Origin: an uncultured Roseicyclus sp.
Lineage (GTDB): Bacteria > Pseudomonadota > Alphaproteobacteria > Rhodobacterales > Rhodobacteraceae
Direction of reading: 5' to 3'
Length of the DNA: 64,000 bases
Assembly: GCA_947494975.1 (NCBI GenBank)
Contig: CANLXA010000002.1
Coordinates: forward strand, 62,001 to 126,000
Positions 1-8,700 of the stretch are shown here, in pieces. Below the pieces are notes generated by a model. It was not told the origin of the DNA, did no database searches, and saw nothing but the letters and a program-made list of their open reading frames with translations. Within the stretch, counting starts at the first letter, position 1, and every line of letters starts with the position of its first letter. The position numbers and the translations under genes were made by a program.

Positions 1-225
1 TGGGTGGTTGTTGTGACCGGCAGCCGGATCGTGGCCAACGCGGCCTCCAACTTCCAGATCGTGCCGGGCACCAATGACCTGATGCAATGGTGGTTCATTC
101 TCACCGTGCCATTGTCCTTCGTCTTCCTCGTCGCTCGGGTGCTGGAGAACTGGTTCGAGGACCTGCGCAATTTCCGGTCGGGTGATCCCCTGATCGAGCA
201 AGCCGTGATCGGGGGTGACACATGA
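1..225 (+). CDS. TRAP transporter small permease (DctQ-type), 3' end only
   Basis: The C-terminal 74 residues of a protein whose start lies before the window. A hydrophobic segment (WWFILTVPLSFVFLVARVL) followed by a charged tail matches the last membrane helix of DctQ small permeases, which pair with a DctM large permease and a periplasmic binding protein in sodium-driven solute uptake. The assignment rests mainly on the next gene: the stop codon overlaps the dctM start in an ATGA, so the two are translationally coupled. The binding protein is not in view, so the substrate is unknown. Confidence 0.8.
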   Translation, partial: WVVVVTGSRIVANAASNFQIVPGTNDLMQWWFILTVPLSFVFLVARVLENWFEDLRNFRSGDPLIEQAVIGGDT

Positions 226-1598
226 CCGATGGCACTCTCATCACGCTGTTGTCCTTGGGTGTCACGGCCCTGTTCATGCTTGGCGTGCCTGTGTTTCTGG
301 TGATCGGTTACTGGGTCATTGGCATGTCATTCCTGTTGGGTCTGCCGCTCGACAATATCGCCGCCGCCCTGTCGCGCGTCTTCACCGATGGCTTTGCGCT
401 GCTGGCGATGCCGCTGTTCATTCTGACGGGGGACCTCATCAACCGCTCGGGCATAGCCCGGAGACTCACCGACTACGCCTATGCCTGCCTTGGATGGATC
501 CGGGGTGGCTTGGCGATGGCCGCGCTTGGCGCGTGTGGCCTGTTCGCGGCGATCTCGGGCTCGAACTCGGCCACCACTGCGACCATCGGTTCCATGCTGC
601 ATCCGGAAATGGTGAAGGGCGGCTATGACGAGCGCTTCTCCGCCGCCACCGCGGCTGCGGGCGGCACGGTGGGCATCATCATCCCGCCGTCGATCATCTT
701 CATCGTATACGGCTTCCTGATGAACCTGCCGATCTCCGACCTCTTCGTGGCGGGCATCATTCCCGGCTCGTTGATGGTTCTCGCCATGATGCTCGCGTGT
801 TTCATCGTGTGCTTCAAAAACAAGTGGGGCCACATCATCAACCTCGACATCATCCGCGTGATGAAGACGGGCGTTGGCGCATGGTTGGGCTTCTTTGCCA
901 TCGGTCTTGTACTCTGGGGCATCTATACCGGCAAGTTCTCCCCGACCGAGGCGGCCGGCGTGACCGTGGGCTTCTGCGTGATCGTCGGCTTCCTGTGCCT
1001 GGCCATAACCAAGCTCATTTCCCTCCGCCGGCCGGAATTCGCGGAACGCGAGGAGCGTCCGGTGGATGAACGCAGCTTCTGGGGCATGTTGGTCGTGAAC
1101 GGTTTTGGCCCATTGGAACTTCCGTCAATCACCATGCGTTCGGCTCAGATCACCGGTATTCTCGCGCCGCTGATTGCCGTTTCGGTGGTCATGCAGCAGA
1201 TCCTTTCGGTTCTGGGAGCGCAGGCGTTCCTGACGGACTTTGTCACGTCAATGGGCGGCTATTATGCGGTGCTGTTTACCGCGATGGCCATCGTGTTCGT
1301 CTGCGGCATGGTTTTGGAAAGCTTACCGGTGACAATCATCCTCGCGCCCATTCTTGCGCCGATTGCCCATGATATCGGGGTGGAACCCGTGCAGTTCGCG
1401 GTGATCTTCCTGGTCGGCGCATCGATCGGGTTTATTACGCCGCCCTACGGCCTCAACCTCTATGTGGCGTCGGGTGTGACAGGTGTTCCGTACTTCAAGC
1501 TGCTCCGCTACACATGGCCCTACCTGATCGCGCTGATCTCGATCTGGATCATCGTGGCGCTGGTGCCGTCGTTGTCGACGATGCTGCTGCCGGAATAA
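222..1598 (+). CDS. TRAP transporter large permease (DctM-type)
   Basis: A 458-residue polytopic inner-membrane protein with about a dozen hydrophobic segments. Family hallmarks are GSNSATTATIGS (about residues 113-124), IIIPPS (about 152-157) and, near the C terminus, FITPPYGLNLY. It is the main translocation subunit of a tripartite TRAP importer for organic acids or similar solutes. It is somewhat longer than the usual 425 or so residues because of a hydrophilic insert at about residues 265-300 (RRPEFAEREERPVDERSFWG). It overlaps the small permease gene by 4 bases and is followed 14 bases later by an IclR regulator that probably controls the transporter. Confidence 0.95.
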   Translation: MTDGTLITLLSLGVTALFMLGVPVFLVIGYWVIGMSFLLGLPLDNIAAALSRVFTDGFALLAMPLFILTGDLINRSGIARRLTDYAYACLGWIRGGLAMAALGACGLFAAISGSNSATTATIGSMLHPEMVKGGYDERFSAATAAAGGTVGIIIPPSIIFIVYGFLMNLPISDLFVAGIIPGSLMVLAMMLACFIVCFKNKWGHIINLDIIRVMKTGVGAWLGFFAIGLVLWGIYTGKFSPTEAAGVTVGFCVIVGFLCLAITKLISLRRPEFAEREERPVDERSFWGMLVVNGFGPLELPSITMRSAQITGILAPLIAVSVVMQQILSVLGAQAFLTDFVTSMGGYYAVLFTAMAIVFVCGMVLESLPVTIILAPILAPIAHDIGVEPVQFAVIFLVGASIGFITPPYGLNLYVASGVTGVPYFKLLRYTWPYLIALISIWIIVALVPSLSTMLLPE

Positions 1599-1612
1599 CG
1601 AGGAGGCCGTCG

Positions 1613-2398
1613 ATGGACGGGGAGAGTCCGAAAGAGACGATACCCACCAATCTTCGATTGTTGCTTGTCTTGGAAGAAGTGGCCCGGTCCGGTGTGCCGA
1701 TCACGCCTACCGAGGTGAATGCAAAACTGGAGTTGCCGAAGCCGACGATCCATCGCCTTTTCGCCACCTTGGAAGAGGAGGGCTTCTTGCAGCGCGATAT
1801 GGACGGGCGGACCTATTCGCCCGGCCCCAGAATGCGCATCCTTGCGGCCAGCACGCTATCCTCGCTGCGTATCCGAACGGCGCGCCAAGCGATCCTGAAA
1901 CGGCTCAGTACCGAGATCGGCGAGACTTGCAATATCGCCATGCCGGACCGGGACGCGATGATCTATCTTGAGCGGGTTGAGACGGAATGGCCGCTGCGTA
2001 TCCAACTGCCACAGGGCACTCGCGTGCCACTGCATTGCACGGCAAGCGGCAAGCTCTACCTCAGCACCCTAGCGCCCAATCACCTGCTGCGGTTTCTCAA
2101 CGCGATCGAGCTGGGGCAGCATACCGAGAACACGATTACGGATCGCGACGCTCTGATGGCCGAACTCGACGTGATACAGCGGCAGGGCTATTCGCTGGAC
2201 CGCGAGGAGTTCATGCCCAGTATGATCGCGGTGGCGGTGCCCGTTCTCGATAGCAATGACCGGCTGATGGCAACGCTTGCATTTCACGCGCCCACCCAAC
2301 GCTTCGATATCGACCGTGCGCTCCAACACCTGGAGGCGCTGCGCACGGCATCGGGTGAATTGAGCCTGTTGATTTCGAGCGACGACGGGACTGCGTGA
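1613..2398 (+). CDS. IclR-family transcriptional regulator
   Basis: A 261-residue protein with an N-terminal winged helix-turn-helix (about residues 10-70; PKPTIHRLFATLEEEGFL is the recognition region) and a C-terminal IclR effector domain (about 85-255; HCTASGKLYLSTL and a late SLDREEFMP motif). The start at ATG 1613 follows an AGGAGG ribosome site at 1601; the frame is open further upstream, but that part lies inside dctM. IclR proteins sense small carboxylic acids or sugars. The position 14 bases after dctM suggests it regulates the TRAP operon. A link to the amino-sugar genes that follow in the opposite orientation cannot be excluded. Confidence 0.92.
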   Translation: MDGESPKETIPTNLRLLLVLEEVARSGVPITPTEVNAKLELPKPTIHRLFATLEEEGFLQRDMDGRTYSPGPRMRILAASTLSSLRIRTARQAILKRLSTEIGETCNIAMPDRDAMIYLERVETEWPLRIQLPQGTRVPLHCTASGKLYLSTLAPNHLLRFLNAIELGQHTENTITDRDALMAELDVIQRQGYSLDREEFMPSMIAVAVPVLDSNDRLMATLAFHAPTQRFDIDRALQHLEALRTASGELSLLISSDDGTA

Positions 2399-2468
2399 CG
2401 GGGTCGGCGCGGCGCGATAGCATATGCGGCGACCTGACGGGTCCGCAGCGCAGGTCCGCATCCAAACA

Positions 2469-3623
2469 TCAAACGATGCGTTGACCGCCCTGCCAGATCG
2501 CAGCGCATTTTGGTGCATAGTGCTTTATGTGCAATACGTCCGCCCGCGCGCCCGGTTTCAAGGTGCCGATCTCATCCGCGACCCCGGCCACAGTCGCAGG
2601 GTAGCTTGTGGCCATGGCAAGCGCCGTGTCCTCGCTCACATGTCCCCAGCCGATCAGGTTTCTTGTGGCTTGCAACAGGTCAAGGTCCGCGCCCGCCAGC
2701 GTTCCGTCCTCAAGCGTCAACCGCCCATCGCCGCGTCGGACCATGCGACCATTGATCGTGAAGTGATCCCTTTCCGATCCTGCCAGCGCCATCGCATCGC
2801 TCACCAAAAAGATGACGCCCGGGCCCATCTTCGCGGCCAGCGCGGCGCGGATCGTTGCCGGATGTACATGGATCCCATCGGCGATAAGCCCGGCGGATAA
2901 GGACCCATCCGCAAGGGCGGCCCCCACCAGGCCCGGCTCACGGTTGCCCAACTGGCTCATGGCATTGAACAGATGCGTTACGCAACGCGCACCCGCGGTA
3001 GAGGCCGCGTAACACGTGCCGTAGTCCGCATCGCTGTGACCGAGCGATACCAGCACACCGGACCTTGCAAGCGTTGCAATCTGATCTGGTGTCACGGTCT
3101 CGGCCGCCAATGTGACCTTCAGAATCGGCAACCGGTTCGCCGCTTCGCATAGAAGCTCAAGGTCGCTGTCTTCCATCTTCCGGATCAGGCCGGGGTCATG
3201 AGCGCCTTTGCGGGGGATAGACAAATGGGGCCCTTCCAGATGCAATCCGATGATCCCCGGAATGCCGACTTCAATTGCATCCGCCACCGCGTCGATCGCG
3301 GCCTCGACGCGCGCGGGCGTATCTGTGATCAGGGTCGGCAGGATTGATGTCGCGCCCAATCTCGCATGGGCGCTGGTCATGATCTGCAAAGCGGCTACGC
3401 TTTGATCGTCGTTGAACATCACGCCGCCGCCGCCATTCACCTGCAAGTCTACAAAGCCGGGTGACAGGATCCCCCCGTTCAGGTGCATCACCTCCGCGTC
3501 AGCTGGTATCTTATCGTCCGGCACAACTGCGCCGATGCGCGCCCCCTCCATGACAAGTGCGCAATTCGATTGCATTTGCGCTCCATCGAAGATGCGGGCT
3601 CCTGTCAACGCGGTGCGGATCAT
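2469..3623 (-). CDS. nagA: N-acetylglucosamine-6-phosphate deacetylase
   Basis: A 384-residue amidohydrolase that converts GlcNAc-6-phosphate to glucosamine-6-phosphate and acetate in the cytoplasm. Visible motifs: FVDLQVNGGGG (about 57-67), the metal-ligand stretch GLHLEGPHLS (about 126-135, Glu130), GHSDADY, THLFNAMSQ and the catalytic-Asp region VSDAMALAG. Length is normal for the family. It is last in a leftward operon (sugar kinase, GntR regulator, SIS isomerase, nagA) and its start overlaps the isomerase stop by 4 bases. Its product feeds the isomerase, and its substrate comes from the kinase or from MurQ encoded divergently. Confidence 0.95.
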   Translation of the reverse strand: MIRTALTGARIFDGAQMQSNCALVMEGARIGAVVPDDKIPADAEVMHLNGGILSPGFVDLQVNGGGGVMFNDDQSVAALQIMTSAHARLGATSILPTLITDTPARVEAAIDAVADAIEVGIPGIIGLHLEGPHLSIPRKGAHDPGLIRKMEDSDLELLCEAANRLPILKVTLAAETVTPDQIATLARSGVLVSLGHSDADYGTCYAASTAGARCVTHLFNAMSQLGNREPGLVGAALADGSLSAGLIADGIHVHPATIRAALAAKMGPGVIFLVSDAMALAGSERDHFTINGRMVRRGDGRLTLEDGTLAGADLDLLQATRNLIGWGHVSEDTALAMATSYPATVAGVADEIGTLKPGARADVLHIKHYAPKCAAIWQGGQRIV

Positions 3624-4651
3624 ACCGTTTCCGTCACCTTCTTGAGGTGTCTGGGCGCGTCGGGGTTAATGCCGCGCTCACCGGCCACTTTCTCGATCAT
3701 CGCGTAAAACGAGACGATCAGTGCGATGGGGTCCGTTAACCCGTGGCCCGTGCGCACGAAGGGCAAAGCCGTGGCGCTCTTCGCCCGATCAGACGTGATG
3801 AAAACATTCGCGCCCTTTGCGGCGATCTGATCCGCGACCTCGACCACCGAGGCCTCCGACGCATCACCACTCGCCAAACACAGGATCGGAAAGCCGGATC
3901 CGACGATGGAGACGGGGCCGTGAAGGACCTCGGCGCTGGAATAGCTTTCAGCGTGGATCTGGCAGGTTTCCTTGAACTTCAACGCCGCCTCGTTCGACAT
4001 GGCCCATGATGGGCCACGCCCAAGCGTGAACAGCGACGGGGCCGCACCAATTGCGTTGCGCAAATCGGGCCAATCCAGGGCCGTGGCCTGATCCAGTGTG
4101 TCCGGCAACGCCCGAAGGGCTGCCCGCAACCTGTCGTCGTCCCGCCATTCGGCAAGCAGGATCAAACCCGCCACGGCGGAGGTCACGAACGTTTTCGTGG
4201 CCGCAACGCTGCGCTCGGGCCCGGCATGGATGTCGATGGTGCGATGAGCGGCTTCAGCCAACGCAGAAGACGCGTCATTCGTTATCGCGATGGCGAAACT
4301 GCCACCATCGGCCGCCGCCCGGGTCATCGCCACGATGTCCGGGCTTTTGCCCGACTGCGACACCGACAGGCTGATGGATTGCCCGAGATTCAGTGACGCG
4401 CCGTAAATCGATGCCACCGATGGGCCGATGGACGCCACAGGCAGGCCCAATTCAAGCTCGAACGCGTATTTCAGGAAGGTGCAGGCGTGATCTGACGAGC
4501 CGCGCGCCACCGTCACCGCAAAGCGCGGTTCCGTTTCACGTGCTGCTGTTGCGATTTCGCTGATGGCGGCGGCCCCCCGTGTCAGGAGCCGGTCAACGGC
4601 GCCGGGGATTTCGAGAACCTCCTGGCGCATCTGTGTCGGGGTGTCGGTCAT
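3620..4651 (-). CDS. SIS-domain sugar-phosphate isomerase/deaminase (GlmS-isomerase-like, NagB-II/AgaS type)
   Basis: A 343-residue protein with two SIS domains and no N-terminal glutaminase domain. Sugar-phosphate-binding motifs are seen in the first domain (VARGSSDHAC, VSQSGKSPDI) and an SSAEVLHGP stretch typical of the GlmS isomerase half occurs in the second. The likely role is conversion of glucosamine-6-phosphate to fructose-6-phosphate and ammonia, standing in for classical NagB, which is absent here. It lies 14 bases after the GntR gene and overlaps nagA by 4 bases. A related deaminase or ketose-aldose isomerase activity is possible, but the neighbours favour the GlcN-6P step. Confidence 0.88.
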   Translation of the reverse strand: MTDTPTQMRQEVLEIPGAVDRLLTRGAAAISEIATAARETEPRFAVTVARGSSDHACTFLKYAFELELGLPVASIGPSVASIYGASLNLGQSISLSVSQSGKSPDIVAMTRAAADGGSFAIAITNDASSALAEAAHRTIDIHAGPERSVAATKTFVTSAVAGLILLAEWRDDDRLRAALRALPDTLDQATALDWPDLRNAIGAAPSLFTLGRGPSWAMSNEAALKFKETCQIHAESYSSAEVLHGPVSIVGSGFPILCLASGDASEASVVEVADQIAAKGANVFITSDRAKSATALPFVRTGHGLTDPIALIVSFYAMIEKVAGERGINPDAPRHLKKVTETV

Positions 4652-4665
4652 TGCAGGCAGCCTTT

Positions 4666-5415
4666 CTAGAGGCGCAGTTCAGCTACGAAATCGTAGGCGT
4701 CACCGCGATAGATGGATTTGACGAATTCGATCACCCGGCCCGAGGCAAGGTGTGACAGGCGTTCGATTTTCAGGCCGGCCGCCCCTTCCGGAACGCCAAG
4801 AAGGGCTGCGTCGTCTTCGCCCAGATTGATTGCAGAGATCTTCTGAACCGCCGACACAGGCCGATTTCCCGCGCGCTCCAACACATCGTAGAGCGAGGAC
4901 GTCACCTCCAGCGGATTGGGCAGGATATCGGTCGGCAGCGAGGCGCGTTCGATGGCCAAGGGTCGGCCATCGGCCATCCGCAAACGGGCCAGGCGTGAAA
5001 CGGACGCGCCGGGCGGGAGGGCAAGGGTCTCGACCTCATCGGCGGAGGGAAGGCACACGCTTTGTTCAAGCATCCGGACTTCGGTGGTCATGCCGCGCCG
5101 GGCCATATCTTCGGAAAACGACGTCAGCTGCGACAGGCTTTGCTGCAGCCGCTCGGCCTTTTCGGTGACGAAGGACCCTGAGCCTTGGCGCTGGACAATA
5201 TCGCCACTGTCGACCAACGCCTGAATGGCCTTGCGCACGGTCACGCGGGACAGATCGGTCAGATGCCCCAACTCCCGTTCAGAAGGGAGGGCACTTCCCG
5301 GCGCAAGGATGCCGGATTCGATCGCCGCGCTGAGTCGTTCGCGGAGTTGCAGGTAGCGCGGGCCTGATCCGGATTCGATCGGCGGTCCGTCTTTCAGGAA
5401 GTCGGTGATGGTCAT
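4666..5415 (-). CDS. GntR-family regulator, HutC subfamily (UTRA domain)
   Basis: A 249-residue regulator: N-terminal winged helix-turn-helix (about residues 20-85; RVTVRKAIQALVDSG and the wing QRQGSGSFV), then a UTRA ligand domain (about 95-245). HutC-type regulators such as NagR bind GlcNAc-6P or GlcN-6P and repress amino-sugar genes until induced. The start overlaps the stop of the upstream kinase by 4 bases, so regulator and enzymes are co-translated. A TTAGA-N6-TCTAA inverted repeat over the murQ -10 box is the most obvious candidate target, which would let this protein control the divergent transporter operon and probably its own. Confidence 0.92.
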   Translation of the reverse strand: MTITDFLKDGPPIESGSGPRYLQLRERLSAAIESGILAPGSALPSERELGHLTDLSRVTVRKAIQALVDSGDIVQRQGSGSFVTEKAERLQQSLSQLTSFSEDMARRGMTTEVRMLEQSVCLPSADEVETLALPPGASVSRLARLRMADGRPLAIERASLPTDILPNPLEVTSSLYDVLERAGNRPVSAVQKISAINLGEDDAALLGVPEGAAGLKIERLSHLASGRVIEFVKSIYRGDAYDFVAELRL

Positions 5416-6293
5416 GCCAGTTCTCCCATGCGGGCGAAGTCAGCTGCAAGCATCAACGCGCCATCCAGTGCGGAGCCTTTAGGGGCCGTGAGATAGTCGG
5501 CGATCTCGCGCGGAAGGAACGGCGCATAATGCGGGGCGAGGCCACCGATGGGGCAGATCGGCTCGCCCGCGCGCCAGCCAAGATGGTCGAGATGTTCCGA
5601 GATGACGGCGGCGCCGCTTTGCATCAGGGCCGTCCCTTGGGCGTCACCGGCCGCGGCCGCTGCAACGATGCGCGGCGCGAAGGCGGCAAAATCGGCGGGC
5701 GTCGCGGCCTTGGCGAAGGCTACGATGCCCCGTGCCCCTCCCAAGTCTGACAGGATGGCATCCGTCAGGGGGGAGCGTTTGGCGAGGTGGTCTTGCGTGG
5801 ACAGGGTGCGCCTAAGAAGCGCGCGTCCGAGCCATGCGCCGGAGGCTTCGTCGGCCAGTTCAAACCCCCATCCGCCGATCAGACGGGTACGCCCATTGGC
5901 GCGTCGTCCGAAAAAGGAACCGGTACCAAGGCCGACAACGCAGCCGTCAGTGGCCCCCAACGCGCCCACAAGGGCGGTCCGCCGATCATCCTCGACCCGC
6001 ACTTGATCGAGCGGGAGGGCAGAGGCGATGTCGCGTGCATCGTCAGTGTCCACCAAGCCGGCTAGGCCAAGGAAGGTCGGGCAATCTTGCAAGCGGTCTG
6101 GAGCCAATCCCGCTTTGTCCCACAGCGCTGCGAGCCCTTCGGTCAAGGTGGCCAGCGCCCCGGCACGATCCGACGCCACATTGGCGCTTCCGCGCTCAAT
6201 CTCGACCCGGCCGGACGGGCCAAGCAGGGCGAAGCGGCACCGGGTGCCGCCTCCGTCTACGCCGATCACGGATTGTCTTGGTGGGTGTGTCAT
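5412..6293 (-). CDS. BadF/BadG/BcrA/BcrD-type ATPase, likely GlcNAc/MurNAc kinase
   Basis: A 293-residue actin-fold kinase. The N-terminal phosphate loop GVDGGGTRCRFAL (residues 11-23) and GLGTGSFFGRR in the second half are typical of the N-acetylglucosamine kinase/BcrA group, which includes eukaryotic NAGK and clostridial MurK. It is first in the leftward operon with gntR, a SIS isomerase and nagA, and is divergent from murQ. The natural reading is ATP-dependent phosphorylation of imported GlcNAc and/or MurNAc at O6. Because MurQ needs MurNAc-6P and no PTS or AnmK is seen, a MurK-like dual specificity is an attractive inference that the sequence alone cannot prove. Confidence 0.85.
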   Translation of the reverse strand: MTHPPRQSVIGVDGGGTRCRFALLGPSGRVEIERGSANVASDRAGALATLTEGLAALWDKAGLAPDRLQDCPTFLGLAGLVDTDDARDIASALPLDQVRVEDDRRTALVGALGATDGCVVGLGTGSFFGRRANGRTRLIGGWGFELADEASGAWLGRALLRRTLSTQDHLAKRSPLTDAILSDLGGARGIVAFAKAATPADFAAFAPRIVAAAAAGDAQGTALMQSGAAVISEHLDHLGWRAGEPICPIGGLAPHYAPFLPREIADYLTAPKGSALDGALMLAADFARMGELA

Positions 6294-6399
6294 GATGTGA
6301 CCAATACAATACCAGTAAGGGGAATGCCAGACAAAATCTCATCTTTATAGTCCAATTATGCTCCAAAACTGCCAAATCACGGGCAGTGAAAGAAAAGGC

Positions 6400-6429
6400 T
6401 TGGCATAAAGGTATTAGAAAGGTATCTAA
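6400..6429 (+). promoter_or_regulatory. Predicted murQ promoter with overlapping operator
   Basis: TTGGCA (6400-6405), a 17-base spacer and TATCTA (6423-6428) form a good sigma-70-type promoter about 22 bases before the murQ start. An inverted repeat TTAGA-N6-TCTAA (6414-6429) covers the spacer end and the -10 box, where a repressor would block polymerase. The GntR/UTRA protein encoded at 4666-5415 is the obvious candidate. A ribosome site AAGGGG lies at 6439-6444. The promoter for the divergent kinase operon must lie in the same 157-base gap, where an AATACAATACC stretch near 6303 could be a second site. Confidence 0.6.
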
Positions 6430-6450
6430 ATTGAAACCAAGGGGATTCGC

Positions 6451-7344
6451 ATGACACAGCGCCGGACAGAGCAACTGCACGAGGCCGCGATAGGTCTCGA
6501 TGCTTTGCCGTCGGGCGAGGTGGCGGCGACGCTCGCCCAAGGGCAGATTGACGGGTTGGCTGTCATTGGCGGCGCTACGGCCGAACTGGCGGAGGCGGGC
6601 GAGCAGATGGCGCGCACCCTGCAAGCTGGCCGGCGGTTGCACTACGTCGCTGCGGGATCATCGGGTTTGATGGCGATGGCCGATGCCTGCGAACTGGCCG
6701 GAACCTTCGGGATCGAGCCCGCACAAGTTGCGATTCACATGGCAGGTGGCATCCCGACGGATGCGTCCATGCCCGGCGATACCGAAGATGCCACCGCGGA
6801 TGCTGCCAAGGCTGTTGATGCGATGACGGCAGGGGACACGGCCCTCCTGCTCAGTGCATCCGGCTCGACACCGTTTGTTGTCGAGGTTGCTGAACTGGCC
6901 CGCAAAAAGGGCGTGGCGCTCATCTGTATCGCCAACACGCCCGGCTCACCGCTTCTGGCGATGGCCGATGTGGCGATCTGCCTGCCGACGCCGCCTGAGG
7001 TATTGGCGGGGTCGACCCGGATGGGCGCAGGCACTGCGCAAAAGGCGGCACTGAACATCATGTCGACCATCATGGGGATGGTGATGGGCCATGTGCACGA
7101 TGGGATGATGGTCAATGTCAAAGCCGACAATTCCAAGCTGCGCGCGCGCGCAGCCGGGATGGTTGCGACCATCGCCAAGGTCGACGCCACCACAGCGGAA
7201 ACATGCCTTGAAGCCGCCAATGGCGCTGTGAAGCTCGCCGTCCTGATGGCGGTCGGGGCCCAGGATTTGAACGACGCCACCGCTCGCCTTTCGCGGGCTG
7301 ATGGCCGCCTTCGTGCCGCGCTTGCGGCCATGACCCGGACCTAA
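6451..7344 (+). CDS. murQ: N-acetylmuramic acid 6-phosphate etherase
   Basis: A 297-residue SIS-fold enzyme that cleaves the lactyl ether of MurNAc-6P to give GlcNAc-6P and D-lactate in peptidoglycan recycling. Family motifs can be aligned: HYVAAGSSGLMAMADACEL (the Glu matches the catalytic acid region of MurQ), GDTEDATADA (second conserved Glu region), LLSASGSTPFV, and the GSTRMGAGTAQK stretch. The SGR motif of E. coli MurQ reads SGL here. It is first in the rightward operon with an ABC importer 13 bases downstream. Its product GlcNAc-6P is the substrate of NagA, encoded divergently. Confidence 0.93.
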   Translation: MTQRRTEQLHEAAIGLDALPSGEVAATLAQGQIDGLAVIGGATAELAEAGEQMARTLQAGRRLHYVAAGSSGLMAMADACELAGTFGIEPAQVAIHMAGGIPTDASMPGDTEDATADAAKAVDAMTAGDTALLLSASGSTPFVVEVAELARKKGVALICIANTPGSPLLAMADVAICLPTPPEVLAGSTRMGAGTAQKAALNIMSTIMGMVMGHVHDGMMVNVKADNSKLRARAAGMVATIAKVDATTAETCLEAANGAVKLAVLMAVGAQDLNDATARLSRADGRLRAALAAMTRT

Positions 7345-7357
7345 GGGAGGAAACCGA

Positions 7358-8614
7358 ATGTCCAGAACCAAACTCACCGCTGGCCTGTTGGCCACCACAA
7401 TGCTGGTTGGCACTGCTGCATCCGCGCAGGATGTGGCGCTGACGATCGAAAGCTGGCGCAATGACGACCTGACGCTGTGGCAGGACGTGATCATCCCGGC
7501 CTTCGAGGCCGAACATCCCGGCATTTCGGTGCAATTCACCCCCTCTGCACCCGCGGAGTACAACGCGGTGCTGAACTCCAAACTGGATGCGGGTTCGGCT
7601 GGCGATCTGATCACATGCCGTCCGTTTGACGCCTCGCTGGCCCTGTACGAAGCCGGCCATCTGACGGATCTCAGCGATCTGGACGCAATGGCGAACTTCT
7701 CGGATGTGGCGCAATCGGCGTGGCAGACCGACGATGGCTCCGCCACGTTCTGCATGCCGATGGCTTCGGTCATCCACGGCTTCATCTATAACGCGGATGC
7801 TTTCGCGGAGCTTGGCCTCGAAGAGCCCACCACGGTCGACGAATTCTTCGCCGTCCTCGACGCGATTGAAGAAGACGGCACTTACATCCCGATGTCGATG
7901 GGCACCGCCGACCAATGGGAAGCGGCCACCATGGGCTACAACAATATCGGCCCAAACTACTGGCGCGGTGAGGAAGGCCGCCTTGCACTGATCGCTGGCG
8001 AACAAAGCCTGACCGATCCGGAATGGGTTGGCCCGTTGGAGCAACTGGCCCGCTGGGGTGACTATCTCGGCCGCGGATACGAGGCGCAGACATACCCCGA
8101 CAGCCAGAACCTCTTCACCCTGGGTCGCGCGGCCATCTATCCCGCTGGCAGCTGGGAGATTACCGGCTTCAACGCCCAGGCTGATTTCGCCATGGGCGCG
8201 TTTGCCCCTCCGGTTCCGAATGCGGGCGACGAGTGCTACATCTCGGATCACACCGATATCGCCATCGGCCTGAACGCGGCCTCGCCCAATGCGGATGCGG
8301 CGCGCACTTTCCTGAACTGGGTGGGTTCGGCGGAATTTGCCGAAATCTACGCCAACGCCTTGCCCGGCTTCTTCCCGCTCAGCAACGCGGAGGTGACGCT
8401 TGAGGATCCGCTGGCGCAGGAGATGATTTCCTGGCGCGCAGAGTGCAACAGCTCGATCCGGTCCACATACCAGATCCTGTCACGTGGCACGCCGAACCTC
8501 GAAAACGAGACGTGGAACGCGTCCGCCCAGGTGATCCGCGGCGCAGAAAGCCCGGCCGATGCGGCCGCGCGCCTGCAGGAAGGCCTCGCCTCCTGGTACG
8601 AACCACAGCAGTAA
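7358..8614 (+). CDS. ABC transporter sugar-binding protein (extracellular solute-binding family 1)
   Basis: A 418-residue periplasmic protein. The first 23 residues form a Sec signal peptide ending in TAASA before QDV. The mature part follows the family 1 carbohydrate-binding pattern: ESWRNDDLTLWQDVIIPAFE near the start, NSKLDAGSAGDLITCRP, and repeated aromatic residues suited to sugar stacking. It lies 13 bases after murQ and ahead of two permeases and an ATPase, so it probably captures MurNAc, GlcNAc or a muropeptide-derived saccharide. The ligand itself cannot be read from the sequence. Confidence 0.92.
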   Translation: MSRTKLTAGLLATTMLVGTAASAQDVALTIESWRNDDLTLWQDVIIPAFEAEHPGISVQFTPSAPAEYNAVLNSKLDAGSAGDLITCRPFDASLALYEAGHLTDLSDLDAMANFSDVAQSAWQTDDGSATFCMPMASVIHGFIYNADAFAELGLEEPTTVDEFFAVLDAIEEDGTYIPMSMGTADQWEAATMGYNNIGPNYWRGEEGRLALIAGEQSLTDPEWVGPLEQLARWGDYLGRGYEAQTYPDSQNLFTLGRAAIYPAGSWEITGFNAQADFAMGAFAPPVPNAGDECYISDHTDIAIGLNAASPNADAARTFLNWVGSAEFAEIYANALPGFFPLSNAEVTLEDPLAQEMISWRAECNSSIRSTYQILSRGTPNLENETWNASAQVIRGAESPADAAARLQEGLASWYEPQQ

Positions 8615-8700
8615 CCCTCCCTTTACTGCGATCGTGATCCGGGTGGCGACGTTCGCCCGGATCACCACCAAACTCACCTGAACCTGATCCGGAGGCTGTC

